This document shows, piece by piece, positions 52,390 to 54,924 of a stretch of DNA of 54,924 nt. The position numbers and the translations under genes are program-made. Source of the stretch: Candidatus Poribacteria bacterium (GTDB lineage: Bacteria > Poribacteria > WGA-4E > WGA-3G); contig PYJC01000077.1 of NCBI GenBank assembly GCA_003635255.1, positions 1 to 54,924 of the forward strand, written 5' to 3'. How positions within the stretch are numbered: the stretch's first letter is position 1; each line of letters opens with the position of its first letter. The notes below the pieces were generated by a model. It was not told the origin of the DNA, made no database searches, and worked only from the letters and a program-made list of their open reading frames with translations.

Positions 52390-52424
52390 AGCAGTCAGCA
52401 GTCAGTCATCAGCCCTCAGTGATA
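52390..52424 (-). repeat. 7-bp repeat array between hen1 and the IS element
   Basis: Units AGCAGTC AGCAGTC AGTCATC AGCCCTC AGTGATA (plus strand). It touches both the hen1 start (7-base gap) and the probable right end of the tnpB element, about 3 bases away. Confidence 0.6.
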
Positions 52425-52427
52425 GCA

Positions 52428-52560
52428 CCCACTACCTAAAGGTAGGGGCTTCGGTTTCATAGCAACTGCGGTTTTCTCAAAGAGATTACCGTCTTATTTT
52501 CGCTCCACCAGCGGGCGCTTCCCTGTAGTCTCCTACACTACAGGCATATCGTCAAGTGAC
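52428..52560 (-). ncRNA. Probable omega-RNA (reRNA) region at the tnpB 3' end
   Basis: TnpB guide RNAs come from the end of tnpB through the right end of the element. Here the minus strand holds a stem CCTGTAGT/ACTACAGG (52522-52544) just after the stop, a conserved-looking GC-rich part and the terminal hairpin at 52428-52448. The guide would start at about 52427 and run into the heptameric array. The 5' border of the RNA is not known. Confidence 0.5.
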
Positions 52561-53670
52561 GGCTATCCCTGCCCGCAAAATGTTTAGCGCAGCGTTGATG
52601 TCTCGGTCGTGGTGAGAACCACATTCGGGGCATATCCACTGCCTATCGTTCAATGTTAGGTTTTCGTTATGAAAGCCACAATCGCTACAAGGCTTTGTTG
52701 TAGCAGTCCACTGATCAATTTCTTTCAAAAGACGCTTATGTTTACTACACTTATGCCGCAATATCTCAACAAACTGGTAGAATCCAAGATCGGAGACTTT
52801 ACGTCCCCACAAGCGTTTCATGCCATCAAGGTTCAGGGTTTCAATGACAATCGTATCAAACTTTTTACAGAGTTTACTTGCGAGTTGCCAATGAAAGTCT
52901 TTGCGTTGGTTGCTGATCTTCCGATAGAGACGTGCGAGTTGTCTCACACATTTCCACCAACCGTTAGAACCTTTGACTTTACGACTCAGTGCCTTGTTGA
53001 GAGACCGAAGTTTCTTCAAGGAGTGTTTCAAGGGGTGTGGGTGTTGTATCTTCTCACCCGTGCTCAGTGTCAAATATGCGTCTTTCATTCCGAAGTCTGC
53101 CCCAACGCTTTTACCTGTTGCCGGCAGCGGTTTGAAGTCTTTGTAGGTTGTTGTGATACAAAGCCAGTAGCGTCCGCAACTATCACGCTTGATTGTGATA
53201 TGTTTGATAGTCCCGTGCCACTGGCGGTGTTTGTGGAAAGTATAAGCTACTTTATCATACTGCCATTTACGCGTCTTTGGATTCCATTTGCGAAAAGTCA
53301 ATGTGATACGGTTATTGAACAAAGACCAGCCAGCAGAACTTGGATACGTGATAGACTTAAACTTACGTCTCGGCTTGATATGGGGTTTACCGCCAAGTTT
53401 TTTGAAAAAGCGGATATAAGCGTTATGAATACGCTTGAGTTCTTGTTGCATAACTTGGCTTGGCAATGCGGTCCAATGTGGGTGTGTGGTGTCTTTCAAA
53501 ATCTTAAGGTGATTACACATTGCTTCATAATCCGCATAGGGTAGACCATCTTTGTAGCGTTGATCCTGCCACTTGTGGAAATATACATGAACTTGCCACA
53601 CATCATCAAGCAGATTACCGATACGGATTGTATTAGATTGGTCATAAAGCGGATATTTATAGGTCTTCAT
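52552..53670 (-). CDS. tnpB: TnpB RNA-guided endonuclease of an IS605-type element
   Basis: A 372-residue TnpB with the RuvC triad in place: Asp in GADFGMKD near 191, Glu in IVIETLNLDGM near 276 and Asp in HDRDINAALN near 355. The zinc ribbon CSDCG...CPECG lies near 325-345. The N-terminal OrfB helix-turn-helix region starts KYPLYDQS and continues KPRRKFKSITYPS. All catalytic residues are intact, so the enzyme should cut DNA guided by an RNA from its own right end. Upstream the 5' leader folds strongly (GGCAGACA and TGTCTGCC arms, 53713-53757). A near-consensus promoter lies at 53768-53796. Confidence 0.92.
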   Translation of the reverse strand: MKTYKYPLYDQSNTIRIGNLLDDVWQVHVYFHKWQDQRYKDGLPYADYEAMCNHLKILKDTTHPHWTALPSQVMQQELKRIHNAYIRFFKKLGGKPHIKPRRKFKSITYPSSAGWSLFNNRITLTFRKWNPKTRKWQYDKVAYTFHKHRQWHGTIKHITIKRDSCGRYWLCITTTYKDFKPLPATGKSVGADFGMKDAYLTLSTGEKIQHPHPLKHSLKKLRSLNKALSRKVKGSNGWWKCVRQLARLYRKISNQRKDFHWQLASKLCKKFDTIVIETLNLDGMKRLWGRKVSDLGFYQFVEILRHKCSKHKRLLKEIDQWTATTKPCSDCGFHNENLTLNDRQWICPECGSHHDRDINAALNILRAGIAVT

Positions 53671-53767
53671 GGTATATCAAGTATCAAGTTTTTAACCCCG
53701 TTCAAGTGGGTAGGCAGACACGTAACCTTGCGATTACGCTTGAACTGTCTGCCAACTTGATGCTTTA

Positions 53768-53796
53768 ATTATACAACATTTTTAGGCGAAAGTCAA
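53768..53796 (-). promoter_or_regulatory. Predicted sigma-70 promoter of tnpB
   Basis: On the minus strand TTGACT (53796-53791), a 17-bp spacer and a perfect TATAAT (53773-53768), about 100 bases before the tnpB ATG at 53670. Confidence 0.6.
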
Positions 53797-53866
53797 ATCT
53801 TTTTTGACTATAGAATCTAACGCCCGCCTACATCCCGCAAGCTAAAGCATGGGGCTTTGGCGGGAA

Positions 53867-54510
53867 GATTGGTAAGATTTCCTTGTGTCGCGATCGGTGG
53901 TTGTTCTGACAGCAAAGAAACCTTGAAGGTGGATTAGGAACCTTGCCGAGGGCGGTATTTTCGCAGTGTTTAGAAATTGTGACGTTTTAGTGTGACGTTT
54001 AAACGTCACTGTGACGTGCAGAGCCCAAGTGACACGTGGGAATGTGACGTAATTTTCGTTTTTTTTTGCCCTAAGACTTATCCACTTTATTTGATTTTTG
54101 GTGAGTCTGTTTTCCACTGTGTTAAAAGATACCAAAAACAGGTTTTTGCGCCAAAAAGATACCAAATGGTATCTTTTTTCGCTTTTTGGTAATTTTCGGA
54201 TTTGTGCTGTGATCCCAGTTGTTATCTGGGTTTGTGGACGATTTTTGTTTCATTTCTCGCTGCGGAAAAAAGATACCAAGGCAAATATAATATTTGGATT
54301 GCTACGGATTTTATGCGCGATATGTTCAAACTTATTTTTAGTATAGTATAATTATACTGTGTTTTCGCGTGGATGTCAAGTCTTTTTTGTGTGCAAGGAA
54401 TAACCCTTCTGGTATTTATCAAATCTATCAAGGAGTCAGTAATCATCAATAGATCGTAGGTATAGCAGTATGAAAATGCGTTTGTTTTGAAAAAGTTGCT
54501 TGATTTTTAG
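53867..54510. other. AT-rich gene-free region with clustered dyads and short repeats
   Basis: No convincing gene on either strand. It holds five GTGACGT sites in 72 bp (53979, 53992, inverted at 54003, 54011, 54044), two of which form the perfect palindrome GTGACGTTTAAACGTCAC (53992-54009). AAAAGATACC occurs at 54124, 54154, inverted at 54168 and at 54268; the middle two make a 24-bp palindrome with a 2-base centre. The palindrome AGTATAATTATACT is at 54345-54358. One TTATCCACT (8 of 9 to a DnaA box) is at 54078. It could be an operator-rich control region or a decayed replication/partition site. Confidence 0.5.
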
Positions 54511-54579
54511 CGCATGAGATGGCATCGTAGTGACTCAGAAAAACCACCTTCGAGTCGCCATTGGAGGACATCTCATGCG
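54511..54579 (+). promoter_or_regulatory. Hairpin covering the transposase start codon
   Basis: CGCATGAGATG (54511-54521) and CATCTCATGCG (54569-54579) are perfect 11-bp inverted repeats, with an inner GACTC/GAGTC pair. The right arm contains the ATG at 54575, and GGAGGA (54563-54568) lies next to it. A transcript from outside would fold and block translation. Confidence 0.55.
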
Positions 54580-54924
54580 TCATAAGATTACCAAATCTAC
54601 ACTCTTTTTTCAAGACCTTCTCGCTTCTTACTTTCAACGAATGAGGCAGCAAGTCGTTGAGACGCTACTTCTGCTCTGCGTTTGCCATCTCTTTGGACTT
54701 TACAACCCGAATCAAGTCGCAGATGCCTTGAAAATACCCAAAGCACGTCTTTATCGAAGTCTCGGTTCTCTGAGTCTTTATCACTCGAAATGTTTGAATC
54801 TCCGACTCGGGTGTGCGATGGCTCTCAATTTCATCAAAGACACCGAAAGTAAGAGTGCTTCAACGCAATCCCGGCGGTGTATCACCGTCAGTGTCGATGA
54901 TAGCAATCTACCACGCGAGGCAGA
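54575..54924 (+). CDS. Probable transposase, N-terminal part (cut by window end)
   Basis: The frame is open for 116 codons to the window edge, starting at ATG 54575 with GGAGGA seven bases upstream. The visible part is a helical N-terminus (FFQDLLASYFQRM, then a hydrophobic VVETLLLLCVCHLFGLY stretch and VADALKIPKARLYRSL) followed by a strand ITVSVDDSNLPREA. The Asp-Asp-Ser after a beta strand fits the first catalytic region of an IS4-like DDE transposase. A terminal-type inverted repeat covers the start. The family is not certain without the C-terminal part. Confidence 0.5.
   Translation, partial: MRHKITKSTLFFQDLLASYFQRMRQQVVETLLLLCVCHLFGLYNPNQVADALKIPKARLYRSLGSLSLYHSKCLNLRLGCAMALNFIKDTESKSASTQSRRCITVSVDDSNLPREA

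Larger units (their letters stand above)
52425..53866 (-). mobile_element. IS200/IS605-type element with tnpB only
   Basis: Bounded by subterminal hairpins rather than inverted repeats. The right end is the hairpin CCCACTACC-TAAA-GGTAGGGG at 52428-52448. The left end is the structure 53823-53864 with CCCGCC and GGCGGG arms. No tnpA is present, so it cannot move alone. Ends are approximate because the exact cleavage sites cannot be read from one copy. Confidence 0.7.

Noticed and set aside
52669..53544. 291-codon plus-strand frame opposite tnpB
   Set aside because: No recognisable protein pattern; the minus strand has all TnpB motifs.
53867..54510. A chromosomal replication origin
   Set aside because: Only one near-match DnaA box and no dnaA, dnaN or gyrB nearby; kept as an unexplained dyad-rich region.

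Overview
The window looks like chromosomal DNA of an uncultured diderm bacterium, most plausibly Candidatus Poribacteria (inference). The diderm call rests on lipid A genes (LpxC/FabZ fusion, LpxA, LpxI), a TonB-family protein, a Wzi-like outer-membrane barrel and several lipoproteins. The Poribacteria call rests on four secreted proteins that share a dockerin-like segment plus a C-terminal tail containing NPFNPETWIPY, and on the many sulfatase/sulfotransferase genes. No rRNA, tRNA or CRISPR array was seen.

Layout. 1-2.3 kb: a PcfJ-like gene running in from the left, a lone antitoxin-like gene and a VapBC-type toxin-antitoxin pair. 2.3-10.2 kb (minus strand): an E2 acyltransferase, a small unknown, a Gfo/Idh/MocA oxidoreductase, a gamma-carbonic anhydrase, a PspA-ABC ATPase-permease operon and an orphan DNA methyltransferase. 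10.4-17.1 kb (plus): UbiB-like kinase, RuvX, MltG, LpxC/FabZ, LpxA, LpxI. 17.17-17.40 kb (minus): a gene hidden by an in-frame TGA that reads as a SelW/Rdx-family selenoprotein. 17.6-19.4 kb: a TonB-family protein behind a sigma-54-like promoter, and an SDR enzyme.

19.4-36.1 kb and 44.1-47.3 kb (minus) make up a surface-polysaccharide locus. It has an initiating sugar transferase, glycosyltransferases, Wzi-like barrel, O-antigen polymerase/ligase-like protein, flippase, epimerases, polysaccharide deacetylase, four sulfotransferases, one sulfatase and a GH51-like lipoprotein. Together they suggest synthesis, sulfation, export and remodelling of a sulfated polysaccharide. Between the two halves (36.2-43.9 kb) are large secreted proteins: an FG-GAP/ASPIC protein, two leucine-rich-repeat paralogues and a lamin-tail lipoprotein.

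47.4-52.4 kb: a beta-helix lipoprotein and a two-gene Pnkp-Hen1 RNA repair operon. 52.4-53.9 kb: an IS605-type element with tnpB only. 53.9-54.9 kb: an AT-rich, dyad-rich gene-free stretch and the start of another probable transposase cut by the window end.

Two dispersed non-coding sequence families run through the window. One is a roughly 90-bp 5' leader, always read toward a minus-strand gene and ending in a CGCAAGGAAA-like Shine-Dalgarno. Six copies were found, three of them carrying a short upstream ORF. The other is a set of 7-bp tandem repeat arrays that often touch start codons and in one case sit inside a signal peptide.
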